A stretch of DNA of 64,000 nt from Pectobacterium carotovorum (GTDB taxonomy: Bacteria > Pseudomonadota > Gammaproteobacteria > Enterobacterales > Enterobacteriaceae): assembly GCF_033898505.1 (NCBI RefSeq), contig NZ_JAXAFK010000007.1:128385-192384 (forward strand), read 5' to 3'. The position numbers were made by a program, and so were the translations under genes. Every line of letters starts with the position of its first letter. Within the stretch, counting starts at the first letter, position 1. Below are positions 45,044 through 54,720 of this stretch, piece by piece. The notes under the pieces were generated by a model, which was not told where the DNA came from, ran no database searches, and was given only the letters and a program-made list of their open reading frames with translations.

Positions 45044-46204
45044 TTACGGCAGGTTAACGATTTCGACCCAATTCGCGCCTTTTCCGGTCGGATATTGCCC
45101 AACTCGCACTAAGTCTCCGTTGTCCTGATTGATACGGTACACCGACAGCGACGTCGATTTCTCACCGCTGGCAATCAGGAATTTCCCGCTTGGATCGATC
45201 TGAATACCGCGCGGCTGGGTTTCCGTCGGGTAGCGCGTAATGTATTTCAACTGACCGGTTTTCGGTTCTACCCGCAGCAGCGTAATCGTGCTTTTGGTAC
45301 GTTCCGATACGTACAAGAATTTTCCATTTGGCGTCAGACGTAAATCGGCGCTCCATATCTGCGGTCGGTTGTCGGTGCTATTTTTATCCGGTGTCATCGT
45401 CCCCGCCCGCATTCCTGCATCGGCCGGAACGGTGTCCGTGTAATCCAGTAGTGTAAGCTGCCCCGTCTTTTCATTCAGCGCCAGACGCGCGACCTTGCCA
45501 GACAGTTCATTGCTCACATAGAGCGTTTTATTATCTGGCGATAACACCAGATGACGCGGCCCGTTCCCTTCAGGCAATTTAATTTCCGCCGGTTCATTCG
45601 GCGTCAACGTGCCTGTTTTCGCATCAAATCGGAACTGTACAATTTGATCGCTGCCCAGATTGCTGGCAAAGACGAACTTATTTTGGCGGTCGGCAATAAT
45701 ACTGTGTGCTTTCTCCCCTGTCGGCACCACCGTGACCGCGCTCGCGTTAACCTTGCCATCTTTATCAATGCCGTTAACCGCAACTTTATTACCGCCGTAC
45801 GAGGCGCTGAACAACCACTTACCCGTGAAATCCGTCGAGAGGTAAGCCATGCTGTCCGGCAGTTCCGCTTTGCCTAACGGGCTGAGCGCACCGCTTTTAG
45901 GATTGATTTTATAACTCACCGCCGAGTAAGGAATACCGCGCGTGGCCGCATAGAGGAACGATTTATCCGGGCTAACGGCCATCGGCATCACTTTCGGCCC
46001 TGCGGCCACTTTCCCGATAGCGGTCAATTCGCCGCTTTGCGTATTGAGCGTATAGGCGTCGATTGCGCCGTCAGTGGCCGCAGAGACGTAGACGGCCGTT
46101 ACCGCCTGTGCCCCCATCGACCACAGCGCTGCGGCTGGAAAAAGTGCACATCCCATTAATACCGCAACGCTTTTTTTCTTAAACACCCGATAATGTTTAA
46201 ACAT
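45044..46204 (-). CDS. Secreted seven-bladed beta-propeller, 6-phosphogluconolactonase-like
   Basis: 386 residues in the lactonase (Pgl/YbhE-like) family: repeated strands of the YVSAATDGAIDAYTLNTQSGELTAIG type throughout, GNGPRHLVLSPDNKTLYVSNE near 215-235 and TETQPRGIQIDPSGKFLIASG near 330-350. A lysine-rich N-terminus then a hydrophobic segment (KKSVAVLMGCALFPAAALWSMGAQA) is a signal peptide, so the protein is periplasmic, unlike cytosolic Pgl. Phosphorylated sugar lactones are not expected there, so the substrate is open; it could act on another lactone or be a binding protein. Convergent with proX and divergent from the MFS gene. Confidence 0.85.
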   Translation of the reverse strand: MFKHYRVFKKKSVAVLMGCALFPAAALWSMGAQAVTAVYVSAATDGAIDAYTLNTQSGELTAIGKVAAGPKVMPMAVSPDKSFLYAATRGIPYSAVSYKINPKSGALSPLGKAELPDSMAYLSTDFTGKWLFSASYGGNKVAVNGIDKDGKVNASAVTVVPTGEKAHSIIADRQNKFVFASNLGSDQIVQFRFDAKTGTLTPNEPAEIKLPEGNGPRHLVLSPDNKTLYVSNELSGKVARLALNEKTGQLTLLDYTDTVPADAGMRAGTMTPDKNSTDNRPQIWSADLRLTPNGKFLYVSERTKSTITLLRVEPKTGQLKYITRYPTETQPRGIQIDPSGKFLIASGEKSTSLSVYRINQDNGDLVRVGQYPTGKGANWVEIVNLP

Positions 46205-46364
46205 ACTGTCCCCTGTCGATAGTCGTATAACGTTGGCGATAAGCTAAATCAATCTCAGAAAAAACAAAACATTCCCGTCATACATGTAAAGATATTCTGG
46301 TATCTGATTAGGCTCTGCCGGATACTATAGCTTCTGCTTTTAACATCATATTAACGTTCACACT

Positions 46365-47585
46365 ATGTCTCTTCAGCAACAATCTGTATCACCCCAGCCG
46401 CAACCGGGGCTCAGCCTGTCTTTGACCCTGATTATGTCTATCGCGACCGGCCTCGCCGTCGCCAGTAACTATTATGCCCAGCCGCTGTTGGAAACCATTG
46501 CCAGAGTGTTTGAGCTTTCCGTCAATCAGGCGGGGTTCATTGTCACCGCCGCACAGCTGGGTTATGCCGTCGGCCTGCTGTTTTTGGTTCCGCTGGGAGA
46601 CATGTTTGAACGCCGGACGCTGATCGTCGGCATGACGTTACTCGCCGCGGGCGGGATGCTGCTCACCGCCTCCGCGCCTACGCTCTGGCTCATGATTGCC
46701 GGTACGGCGTTAACCGGGCTGTTCTCCGTTGTCGCCCAGTTGCTGGTGCCTCTTGCCGCGACGCTGGCGACGCCGGAAACCCGTGGTAAAGTTGTCGGCA
46801 CGATTATGAGTGGCCTGCTGCTGGGGATTCTGCTGGCGCGTACCGTCGCGGGTGCGCTTGCTTCGCTCGGCGACTGGCGTACCGTGTACTGGGTTGCCAG
46901 CACGCTGATGGTCATCATGGCGCTGATTCTGTGGCGGGCGTTGCCGCGCATTCCTCAGCAAAGCACGCTGAACTACCCGCAGTTGCTGACCTCAATCTTC
47001 CGCCTGTTCTCCACCACCCCACTGCTGCGCACGCGCGCCATCCTGGGCTGCCTATCCTTTGCCAATTTCAGCATTCTGTGGACGTCGATGGCATTCCTGC
47101 TCGCCTCGCCGCCATACAGTTATTCCGAAGGCGTTATCGGCCTGTTCGGGCTGGTTGGCGCGGCGGGAGCCTTAGCGGCCTCGCGCGCCGGACGTCTGGT
47201 CGATCAGGGCAAAGCCAAGCCAACCACCAGCGTGGGGATTATCCTGCTTTTACTCTCATGGGGCTGTATCGCGCTCGGCATTCATTCCATCACGGCGCTG
47301 CTCATTGGTATCATCGTGCTGGATCTGGCGGTTCAGGGCGTGCACGTAACCAACCAAAGCGTAATCTACCGAATGATGCCCGAAGCACGTAATCGCCTGA
47401 CAGCTGGCTATATGACCAGCTACTTCATTGGTGGCGCATTGGGCTCACTTCTCTCAGCCTCGGCTTACCAGCAATGGGGCTGGCTGGGCGTCTGTGCCGC
47501 AGGCGCGATTATCAGCCTGTTGAACCTGCTGGTGTGGTGGCGAAGCCATCATCACGAGACGCAGGAAGCCATGGCGGCGCTGTAG
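46365..47585 (+). CDS. ygaY: MFS efflux transporter, intact YgaY homologue
   Basis: 406 residues, about twelve membrane segments. The MFS motif A loop is PLGDMFERRTLIVG near 74-87, with NYYAQPLLETIARVF near the N-terminus, a signature of the sugar/drug exporter group related to AraJ-like carriers. Position between proX and ygaZ matches E. coli ygaY, which is a broken gene in K-12; here the frame is complete. Substrate unknown. Confidence 0.85.
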   Translation: MSLQQQSVSPQPQPGLSLSLTLIMSIATGLAVASNYYAQPLLETIARVFELSVNQAGFIVTAAQLGYAVGLLFLVPLGDMFERRTLIVGMTLLAAGGMLLTASAPTLWLMIAGTALTGLFSVVAQLLVPLAATLATPETRGKVVGTIMSGLLLGILLARTVAGALASLGDWRTVYWVASTLMVIMALILWRALPRIPQQSTLNYPQLLTSIFRLFSTTPLLRTRAILGCLSFANFSILWTSMAFLLASPPYSYSEGVIGLFGLVGAAGALAASRAGRLVDQGKAKPTTSVGIILLLLSWGCIALGIHSITALLIGIIVLDLAVQGVHVTNQSVIYRMMPEARNRLTAGYMTSYFIGGALGSLLSASAYQQWGWLGVCAAGAIISLLNLLVWWRSHHHETQEAMAAL

Positions 47586-47768
47586 CCTTTTCGTTTGTCA
47601 CTCTCCCGGTCGAGACCCTCTTATTCAAGACGGTTTCCTCCGGGAAAGTTACGCCCGAGACCATTGCATCAAAAATCATCACGTCCGTTTCGCAATAGCG
47701 TGAAATTCCGGTAACGCTTTGCTAGTGTTATCGATTAATTTCCTTTAAGTACAAAAAATATCAGGCCA

Positions 47769-48509
47769 GTGAAGACATTAACCACCCCCGCATCATCGGT
47801 ACCGACAAAATCTGCGTCTTTTCGCGAAGGCGTCTTTGACAGTCTGCCGATAGTTATCGGCTACATGCCTGTGGCATTCGCGTTTGGCATGAACGCCGTC
47901 AAGTTAGGATTTACGCCGCTGGAAGGCATTTTTCTCTCCTGCATCATTTACGCTGGCGCCAGCCAGTTCGTCATCACCGCTCTGCTCAGCGCAGGCATGT
48001 CCATCTGGGTGGCAGCCTTGACCGTCATGGCGATGGATGTCCGCCATGTGCTGTATGGACCCGCGTTACGGCACCGCATTGCACAACGGCTGCCCACCCG
48101 GAAAACGGCGCTCTGGGCGTTCGGTCTGACGGATGAAGTCTTTGCCGCCGCCGCGACCCGGCTGGCGAAAGATAACCGACGCTGGTCAGAAAACTGGATG
48201 ATGGGCGTATCACTGCTCGCCTGGCTCTCATGGGTGCTCGGCACGGTGATCGGCGCCGTATTCGGCAACGGCCCATTGGATGACTACCCAGCCGTCGAAT
48301 CCGCGCTGTCTTTCATGCTACCCGCGCTTTTCCTGAGCTTTTTACTCGCCTCTTTCAAGCGCAAACAAAGTCTGGTCGTCGCCTGCGCGCTAGGCGGCGC
48401 GCTGCTGGGATTACTGCTTTCCTCCATTCCAGCCGCAATACTGCTCGGCATTCTCAGCGGCTGTCTGGCTTCGCTGGTTAACCCCGCCACGTCACAGGTG
48501 AACACATGA
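47769..48509 (+). CDS. ygaZ: AzlC-type branched-chain amino acid exporter, large subunit
   Basis: 246 residues, five to seven membrane segments, starting with GTG. E. coli YgaZ with YgaH exports L-valine and possibly methionine. Family blocks: FREGVFDSLPIVIGYMPVAFAFGMNAVKLGF near 18-48, YAGASQFVITALLSAG and AMDVRHVLYGPALR. It overlaps ygaH by four bases. The 183-bp gap after ygaY has no clear operator. Confidence 0.92.
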   Translation: MKTLTTPASSVPTKSASFREGVFDSLPIVIGYMPVAFAFGMNAVKLGFTPLEGIFLSCIIYAGASQFVITALLSAGMSIWVAALTVMAMDVRHVLYGPALRHRIAQRLPTRKTALWAFGLTDEVFAAAATRLAKDNRRWSENWMMGVSLLAWLSWVLGTVIGAVFGNGPLDDYPAVESALSFMLPALFLSFLLASFKRKQSLVVACALGGALLGLLLSSIPAAILLGILSGCLASLVNPATSQVNT

Positions 48510-48835
48510 GTACGGAAGTCATTCTTATCGGACTGATTGTGGGGTTGGTGAACTACCTCTTCCGTTATCTGCCTCTCCGGCTGAGTGCCTCGCGTGCTTC
48601 CGGCTCGCTGCAGCGCGGTAAAAAAGCACTGGTACTGGACAGCATCGGCATTGCCTCTATCTGTGCGCTGCTGATCGTTTCCAGCGTACCGGATATTCTC
48701 GCGCATCACGAAAAACTGCTGCCAACGCTGGTAGGCTTTATGACGCTGACGGCCTGTTTTTATAAAACCCGCAGTATCGTCTTATCGACATTACTGGGAG
48801 CGCTGTGCTACGGAATTGCTTTTAAGCTGCTTTGA
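48506..48835 (+). CDS. ygaH: AzlD-type branched-chain amino acid exporter, small subunit
   Basis: 109 residues, three to four membrane segments, including IGLIVGLVNYLFRYLPLRLS near 7-26 and SIGIASICALLIVSSVPDIL near 49-68. It is the obligate small partner of YgaZ, coupled by ATGA overlap. Followed by mprA in the same direction after 189 bp, as in E. coli. Confidence 0.92.
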   Translation: MSTEVILIGLIVGLVNYLFRYLPLRLSASRASGSLQRGKKALVLDSIGIASICALLIVSSVPDILAHHEKLLPTLVGFMTLTACFYKTRSIVLSTLLGALCYGIAFKLL

Positions 48836-48973
48836 ATCCGCAGTCTGGATTATCAAATAACATTTTGATTTAAATAAAGTAAACGGTGAATTATTTCCAC
48901 GTAACGCGATTCTCCGCTTACTTTCTGTCACAGAAATAAGCACAATTTCCCACCTGAATGGCGTTTACCCAGT

Positions 48974-48991
48974 TAGTAACATTAGTTACTA
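48974..48991. promoter_or_regulatory. Predicted MprA (EmrR) operator
   Basis: TAGTAAC (48974-48980) and GTTACTA (48985-48991) are a perfect dyad with a 4-bp spacer, 33 bp before the mprA ATG. MarR-family repressors bind such dyads at their own promoter; autoregulation of emrRAB is established in E. coli. Confidence 0.6.
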
Positions 48992-49024
48992 TGCATACCG
49001 TGATTAATGAGGTTTATATAAAAA

Positions 49025-49540
49025 ATGGACAGTTCATTCACTCCTATAGAACAAATGCTCGACCTGCGTGCTTCACGTAAACCCGGATTTCCACGTCAGG
49101 AAGTTTTGCTACTACGTCTATTCATGCACGTTCAGGGCAAAATTCTGGAACACAGAAACAGAATGCTGAAAGATCAGGGAATCAACGAAACCCTCTTTAT
49201 GGCGTTGCTGACGCTGGAATCTCAGGAATCTTACAGTATTCAACCTTCCGAGCTCAGCGCTGCCCTGGGATCTTCACGTACGAATGCAACGCGCATCGCT
49301 GACGATCTGGAGAAAAGAGGCTGGATAGAGCGACGTGAAAGCAACAGCGATAGACGCTGCCTGCACCTGCACCTGACGGAAGAAGGGAAAGCGTTTCTCG
49401 GTCAACTGATTCCACCACAGCACAGCAGCCTGCATGTGCTTTGTTCATCACTTGAATCCGGCGAGCAAAAGCAGCTCGAAACCCTGATGAGAAAACTTCT
49501 GGTTCGGCTGGATGAAATGGACGAACTCGATAACCTATAA
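49025..49540 (+). CDS. mprA: MarR-family repressor of the EmrAB pump
   Basis: 171 residues, near the 176 of E. coli MprA/EmrR. It represses emrAB and is released by uncouplers and other hydrophobic drugs. Winged-helix core: [45 protein letters not shown] near 76-120, with N- and C-terminal dimer helices. A perfect dyad lies 33 bp upstream. emrA follows after an unusually long 313-bp gap. Confidence 0.94.
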   Translation: MDSSFTPIEQMLDLRASRKPGFPRQEVLLLRLFMHVQGKILEHRNRMLKDQGINETLFMALLTLESQESYSIQPSELSAALGSSRTNATRIADDLEKRGWIERRESNSDRRCLHLHLTEEGKAFLGQLIPPQHSSLHVLCSSLESGEQKQLETLMRKLLVRLDEMDELDNL

Positions 49541-49787
49541 CATCGATAGCCAATAGCGTCGACAGTCAATAGCAACAGAAAAACAACAACAAAGCATCAT
49601 AGTCGGCACCTTTTTCACCCGGAATGACCCGATGCATACGTATCGGGCAGGTGGGTTTTGCTGCGAAAAATAGGCATGACCAGCCCGCAGTCGCAACGTG
49701 CGACTTGGCAAAACGGCAATCTCACGCTCCGGGCGCAGCGATCTGAAAGATCCCCCCGAGCAGCACAGCAAGATGAATTCATTGCGA

Positions 49788-49819
49788 CTATCGCCAGGCT
49801 GCACAGTCTGGTGCGATAG
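49788..49819 (+). promoter_or_regulatory. Leader hairpin before emrA
   Basis: CTATCG...CCAG (49788-49797) pairs with CTGG...CGATAG (49808-49819) with a 2-nt bulge. A second perfect hairpin AGTCGCA/TGCGACT lies at 49689-49705. Both are in the 313-bp mprA-emrA gap, which is longer than the roughly 130 bp I recall for E. coli. They may slow transcription or mark a separate emrAB promoter. No T-run follows, so not terminators. Confidence 0.4.
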
Positions 49820-49853
49820 CCGATACAAAGAGAATAAAAAGAGAGAGAACAGC

Positions 49854-51029
49854 ATGAGTGAAAGTGTGGAAAATCAGGTGCCGAAAACGCCACAAAGAAA
49901 CAAAAAACAGCAACGTAAGCGAGTGCTATCGCTGATGACATTTATTTTCGTCGTGCTGGGCTGCGCCTGGCTGGTTTACTGGTTCCTGGTACTCAGACAC
50001 CACCAAAGCACCGACGATGCCTACGTCGCAGGTAATCAGATTCAGATCATGGCGCAGGTCAGCGGCAGCGTCACCCATGTTAACGTCGACAATACCGATT
50101 TTGTTAAGCAGGGACAGGTACTGGTGGAGCTTGATCCTACCGATGCTCAGCAGGCGTTTGAACGCGCAAAAACCGGGCTGGCCAACAGCGTGCGCCAAAC
50201 GCATCAGTTGATTATTAACAGCAAGCAGTACCAGGCCAATATTGAACTGCGCCAAACCGAGTTGAACAAGGCGCAAAGCGACTTGAGCCGCCGGGAAGCG
50301 CTGGGCAGCGCCAACGCCATCGGGCGTGAAGAAGTGCAGCATGCTCGTGATGCCGTCGCGACCGCCAAAGCCGCGCTGGAAGTCGCCAGACAGCAATATC
50401 AGGCGAATCAGGCAATGATTCTGGATACCCCGCTTGAGAAGCAGCCTGCCATACAGCAAGCCTCGGTAGAAATGCGCGATGCCTGGCTGGCGTTACAGCG
50501 TACCAAAATCGTCAGCCCGATCGACGGTTATGTCTCACGCCGCAGCGTGCAGATTGGCGCGCGTATCTCTTCGACGTCAGCGCTGATGGCCGTCGTTCCT
50601 GCCAATCACCTGTGGATCGATGCTAACTTCAAAGAGACACAGCTAGCCAATATGCGTATCGGCCAACCGGCTACCGTGATCGCAGACATCTACGGTGACG
50701 ATGTGGTGTATCAGGGAAAAGTGGTCGGTCTCGATATGGGAACCGGTAGCGCGTTCTCGCTGCTGCCCGCCCAGAACGCAACCGGCAACTGGATTAAGGT
50801 CGTTCAGCGCCTGCCCGTCCGTATTGAACTCGATCCACAGCAGGTCGCCGAACATCCGTTGCGTATCGGCCTGTCCGCGCTGGTTAATGTCGATACCGCC
50901 AATACAGAAGGCAGCGCGTTAGCAGAAACCTCACGAACCACGCCAGCCTACCAAAGCGATGCGCTGACGCTGGATCTCACCCCTGTTAACCAGGACATCA
51001 GCGCCATTATTCAGGCGAACGCCGGTTAA
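49854..51029 (+). CDS. emrA: EmrA, membrane-fusion subunit of the multidrug efflux pump
   Basis: 391 residues from the ATG at 49854 (MSESVENQVPKTPQRNKKQQ), matching E. coli EmrA (390); AGAGAGAA precedes it. A longer in-frame reading from 49698 is not conserved. One membrane anchor (about 24-46) precedes HlyD-type periplasmic domains: STDDAYVAGNQIQIMAQVSG, a long coiled-coil hairpin (about 105-210) and TKIVSPIDGYVSRRSVQIG. It links EmrB to an outer-membrane channel such as TolC, exporting uncouplers and hydrophobic antibiotics. Confidence 0.95.
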   Translation: MSESVENQVPKTPQRNKKQQRKRVLSLMTFIFVVLGCAWLVYWFLVLRHHQSTDDAYVAGNQIQIMAQVSGSVTHVNVDNTDFVKQGQVLVELDPTDAQQAFERAKTGLANSVRQTHQLIINSKQYQANIELRQTELNKAQSDLSRREALGSANAIGREEVQHARDAVATAKAALEVARQQYQANQAMILDTPLEKQPAIQQASVEMRDAWLALQRTKIVSPIDGYVSRRSVQIGARISSTSALMAVVPANHLWIDANFKETQLANMRIGQPATVIADIYGDDVVYQGKVVGLDMGTGSAFSLLPAQNATGNWIKVVQRLPVRIELDPQQVAEHPLRIGLSALVNVDTANTEGSALAETSRTTPAYQSDALTLDLTPVNQDISAIIQANAG

Positions 51030-51046
51030 TCGGGCAGGAGAGAAAC

Positions 51047-52582
51047 GTGCAGAGAGAACCGCTTAAAGGTGCCAGTCTGGCCTGGATGACCGTTGCTCTG
51101 TCGCTGGCAACGTTTATGCAGGTGCTGGATTCCACCATCGCCAACGTCGCTATTCCGACCATCGCCGGTAATCTGGGTGCGTCCAACTCGCAGGGAACAT
51201 GGGTCATCACCTCGTTCGGGGTCGCTAACGCCATCTCCATCCCTATCACCGGCTGGCTGGCCAAACGGTTTGGTGAAGTCCGCCTGTTCCTGTGGTCAAC
51301 GGCGCTCTTCGCCCTGACGTCCTGGCTGTGTGGTGTATCCACCAGCCTGGAAATGCTGATTTTCGCCCGCGTGTTGCAGGGGATTGTTGCAGGGCCGCTG
51401 ATCCCGCTGTCACAGAGTCTGTTGCTCAGCAACTATCCCCCCGCGAAACGCAGCATCGCCCTGGCGCTGTGGTCAATGACCGTGGTCGTCGCACCGATCT
51501 GTGGCCCGATTCTGGGCGGCTGGATTAGCGACAACTATCACTGGGGCTGGATATTCTTCATCAACGTTCCGCTGGGCATCGCCGTGGTATTTATTGCCAT
51601 GCAAACACTGCGCGGGCGAGAAACCAAAACCGAGATCAAGCCCATTGATACTATCGGGCTGGCACTGTTGATCGTCGGCATCGGTAGCCTGCAGATGATG
51701 CTTGACCGCGGGAAAGAGCTGGACTGGTTTAACTCGACGGAAATCATCACCCTGACCGTAGTGGCCGTGGTCGCGATAGCGTTCCTGATTGTCTGGGAAC
51801 TGACGGATGACCACCCGGTGGTAGATTTGTCGCTGTTTAAGTCGCGTAACTTCACCATTGGCTGTCTGTGTATCAGTCTCGCCTACATGTTCTACTTTGG
51901 GGCGATCGTACTCTTGCCGCAGCTGTTGCAGGAGGTGTATGGCTATACCGCCACCTGGGCCGGGTTGGCGTCCGCACCCGTTGGGCTGATGCCGGTGGTG
52001 CTGTCGCCGATTATCGGTCGCTTCGCACCGCGTCTGGACATGCGCAAGCTGGTGACGTTCAGCTTTATTATGTATGCCGTCTGTTTCTATTGGCGTGCGT
52101 ACACCTTCGAGCCGGGCATGGATTTCGGCGCATCGGCCTGGCCGCAGTTCGTTCAGGGGTTTGCCGTCGCCTGCTTCTTCATGCCGCTGACGACCATAAC
52201 GCTGTCTGGGCTTCCGCCGGAGCGGCTGGCGGCAGCATCGAGCCTGTCGAACTTTGCCCGCACGCTGGCGGGATCGATCGGGACGTCGATTACCACCACG
52301 CTCTGGACACAGCGTGAGTCGCTGCACCATGCGCACCTGACGGAATCTATCACGCCGTATAATCCGATTGCGCAGGAAACGTACCAGCAGCTTCAGGCGA
52401 TGGGAATGAACCAAACGCAGGCCTCGGCCTACATCGCAGAGCAGATTACCGCGCAGGGACTGATTATCTCCGCCAACGAGATCTTCTGGGCCGCTGCCGG
52501 CGTATTCCTGGTGCTGCTGGTACTGGTCTGGTTCGCTAAACCGCCCTTTACTACCGGCGGCGGAGGCGGTGGCGCGCACTAG
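51047..52582 (+). CDS. emrB: EmrB, inner-membrane multidrug transporter
   Basis: 511 residues, DHA2 family with 14 membrane segments. Begins with GTG at 51047; the product then matches E. coli EmrB from near its start (ATFMQVLDSTIANVAIPTIAGNLG) to the unusual C-terminal glycine-rich tail (FTTGGGGGGAH). Motif C for antiporters is visible in MTVVVAPICGPILGGWI near 143-159. It is 17 bp after emrA and is followed by a strong terminator. Confidence 0.95.
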   Translation: MQREPLKGASLAWMTVALSLATFMQVLDSTIANVAIPTIAGNLGASNSQGTWVITSFGVANAISIPITGWLAKRFGEVRLFLWSTALFALTSWLCGVSTSLEMLIFARVLQGIVAGPLIPLSQSLLLSNYPPAKRSIALALWSMTVVVAPICGPILGGWISDNYHWGWIFFINVPLGIAVVFIAMQTLRGRETKTEIKPIDTIGLALLIVGIGSLQMMLDRGKELDWFNSTEIITLTVVAVVAIAFLIVWELTDDHPVVDLSLFKSRNFTIGCLCISLAYMFYFGAIVLLPQLLQEVYGYTATWAGLASAPVGLMPVVLSPIIGRFAPRLDMRKLVTFSFIMYAVCFYWRAYTFEPGMDFGASAWPQFVQGFAVACFFMPLTTITLSGLPPERLAAASSLSNFARTLAGSIGTSITTTLWTQRESLHHAHLTESITPYNPIAQETYQQLQAMGMNQTQASAYIAEQITAQGLIISANEIFWAAAGVFLVLLVLVWFAKPPFTTGGGGGGAH

Positions 52583-52599
52583 TTCGTTACACGCTGTTT

Positions 52600-52640
52600 T
52601 TCCCCTTCGGCCAACAGCGGGCCGAAGGGGAACCCTTCTT
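52600..52640 (+). terminator. emrAB terminator
   Basis: TTCCCCTTCGGCC (52600-52612) and GGCCGAAGGGGAA (52620-52632) make a perfect 13-bp stem, followed by CCCTTCTTTT. The pyrimidine tail is interrupted by C. Confidence 0.8.
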
Positions 52641-52794
52641 TTACTCTTCCCATCTTTCCCTGATTAATCAGACGCCTCCCGCCACTCTCCTGATAGCACA
52701 GTAGCGAATAACGATTTACAGATTCGGGATAAACATATTTTCACATTCCGATTACAATGCGCCTCTTTTTATTCGGGGATTGAGTGATTCTTCT

Positions 52795-53979
52795 ATGTCA
52801 CAGGTTTTACATTTCATTTTGGCAACGGCGGCAATTTTTTTGCTGGCGCTACTCGTCAGCCATGACAGAAAACGCATCCGCCTGCGCTTTATTGTGCAGT
52901 TGCTGGTCATCGAAGTTTTGCTGGCCTATTTCCTTTTGCATTCCAGCATCGGGCTTAATGCGATTAGTTCCTTTGCCGGTTTGTTTGAAAAGCTCTTATC
53001 TTTCGCCAATCAAGGCACCGACTTTGTGTTTGGCGGCATGAACGCACAAGGGCTTTCCTTTATCTTCCTCAATGTGCTCTGCCCTATTGTCTTTATTTCC
53101 GCGCTGATCGGCATTTTGCAGCACTGGCGAATTTTACCTTTGATTATCAAAGGCATCGGTACGTTATTGTCCAAAGTCAACGGGATGGGGAAACTGGAGT
53201 CGTTTAACGCCGTGAGTACGCTGATGCTCGGGCAGTCGGAGAACTTTATCGTCTATAAAGGCATCATTGCTGACATGTCACCACGGCGGATGTACACGAT
53301 GGCCGCGACGGCGATGTCGACCGTTTCGATGTCGATCATCAGCGCCTACATGACCATGCTGGACGCCAAATACGTGGTTGCAGCGCTGATTCTGAATATG
53401 TTCAGCACCTTTATCGTGCTGTCGATCATCAACCCTTATCAGCCTGATGATGAACCAGAATTGAAGCTGGAAAAGCTGCATGAAGACCAAAGCTTCTTTG
53501 AAATGCTGGGAGAATACATCCTTGCTGGTTTTAAAGTGGCGATGATTATTATGGCGATGCTGATCGGTTTCGTGGCCTTGATTGCCGCCGTCAATGCGCT
53601 GTTCAGCACCATTTTCGGTATTAGCTTCCAGGCAATTATGGGCTATGTCTTTTCACCGCTGGCATGGCTGATCGGCATTCCGTCTTCCGATATCCTGAAC
53701 GCGGGCAGCATTATGGCAACCAAACTGGTAGCGAATGAATTCGTTGCCATGATCGAATTGAAGAATATCGCGGCAGAGATGTCACCACGCGGACTGGGCA
53801 TTTTGTCCGTGTTCCTGATTTCCTTCGCCAACTTCGCGTCAATCGGCATTATCGCCGGTGCGATCAAAGGGCTGAATGAAGCACAGGGCAACGTGGTATC
53901 GCGCTTCGGCCTGAAGCTGGTTTATGGTTCTACGCTGGTGAGTTTACTGTCTGCGGCAGTCGCGGGACTGGTGCTGTAA
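52795..53979 (+). CDS. nupC: Nucleoside permease NupC (concentrative, H+-coupled)
   Basis: 394 residues from the ATG at 52795 ([20 protein letters not shown]), which aligns with E. coli NupC; an upstream TTG is possible but badly placed relative to the GGGGA. CNT-family blocks: [25 protein letters not shown] near 122-146, [20 protein letters not shown] near 167-186 and [19 protein letters not shown] near 303-321, forming the nucleoside site. It imports pyrimidine and adenine nucleosides. A structured repeat lies downstream. Possible CytR/CRP control is known in E. coli; I see no clear site here. Confidence 0.93.
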   Translation: MSQVLHFILATAAIFLLALLVSHDRKRIRLRFIVQLLVIEVLLAYFLLHSSIGLNAISSFAGLFEKLLSFANQGTDFVFGGMNAQGLSFIFLNVLCPIVFISALIGILQHWRILPLIIKGIGTLLSKVNGMGKLESFNAVSTLMLGQSENFIVYKGIIADMSPRRMYTMAATAMSTVSMSIISAYMTMLDAKYVVAALILNMFSTFIVLSIINPYQPDDEPELKLEKLHEDQSFFEMLGEYILAGFKVAMIIMAMLIGFVALIAAVNALFSTIFGISFQAIMGYVFSPLAWLIGIPSSDILNAGSIMATKLVANEFVAMIELKNIAAEMSPRGLGILSVFLISFANFASIGIIAGAIKGLNEAQGNVVSRFGLKLVYGSTLVSLLSAAVAGLVL

Positions 53980-54027
53980 ACGTGTGTGATGAAAATCATT
54001 AGGCTGATGATAAATTCAGTCGAGCGA

Positions 54028-54126
54028 TGATAATGGGTAGATCGTAAAGACGCTGTAAATACATCCCTGTACGCTCGGATTGCGCCATCCATGGCGCAAA
54101 CGCTTTACTCTTCTATCCCATTATCA
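54028..54126. repeat. Structured intergenic repeat family 2, short copy (inverted)
   Basis: 99-bp element bounded by TGATAATGGG (54028-54037) and CCCATTATCA (54117-54126). Read on the minus strand it matches 19983-20159: AGAGTAAAGCGTTTGCGCC at one end and ACAGCGTCTTTACGAT at the other. The interior is just TTGCGCCATGGATGGCGCAA, a hairpin, instead of the 80-bp insert of the long copy. Terminal arms differ from those of the long copy but pair within each copy. Confidence 0.8.
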
Positions 54127-54195
54127 CCGTTCTTGTTCTGTAGATAGATTTGCAAACGGCCTGAATCGGCCCCTGAAAGAGGGGCTGATGAAGGA

Positions 54196-54636
54196 TCAAA
54201 ATGCGACGCAGACGGGCGCATCAATCCGCATAACGGATTCCTGCGCGAAACGTGATTTGTAGAGGGTACGCAACGCTTCAATATCGCGCTCTTTATCAGC
54301 GCCATGAATCAACATCAGCGCCTTGCTGTTCTCTCGGGCAACAACTCCATCGTTCCCCAGCCATTGTCCTTTGGCATCGAACACCGTCAGCCCTTCTTTA
54401 AAGCGCGGTGTTACCTCACCGTCCAGAAACGCTTTCCACTCGGCATCGGAAATCACCGGGCCAGCAGGACGATTCAAACCAAAATAAAGCGTGGTCTGCA
54501 CCTGCTTGTCGCCAATCTGGCACGACTCAGCGGCCGGTGCAGCGGCAACAGCAGTGGATGAGCGCGGCAGCGAACTGCAACCGCTTGCCAGTAGTGCGCC
54601 CAACAGCAACGATACCGCGATAACTTTCTGCTTCAT
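54196..54636 (-). CDS. Outer-membrane-type lipoprotein, DUF3574-like
   Basis: 146 residues from the ATG at 54636 (MKQKVIAVSLLLGALLASGC). The lipobox LASGC places the lipidated cysteine at residue 20; Ser at +2 predicts outer-membrane sorting. The mature part begins with a Ser/Ala-rich linker, then a compact domain (about 38-145): TLYFGLNRPAGPVISDAEWKAFLDGEVTPRFKEGLTVFDAKGQWLG, which I associate with the DUF3574 family. Function unknown. An in-frame ATG five codons upstream (54651) is less likely. Confidence 0.82.
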   Translation of the reverse strand: MKQKVIAVSLLLGALLASGCSSLPRSSTAVAAAPAAESCQIGDKQVQTTLYFGLNRPAGPVISDAEWKAFLDGEVTPRFKEGLTVFDAKGQWLGNDGVVARENSKALMLIHGADKERDIEALRTLYKSRFAQESVMRIDAPVCVAF

Positions 54637-54720
54637 TACTCGTTCTCTCATCCGTGGTTATGCTTTCTCAGGGGGCATTCCCCCTGAGAGCCGACGCGCA
54701 CGATCAGCCAACACGTACTA

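Noticed and set aside
49698..49853. N-terminal extension of emrA
   Set aside because: It contains the leader hairpins and is not conserved; the ATG at 49854 has a ribosome site and matches E. coli EmrA.
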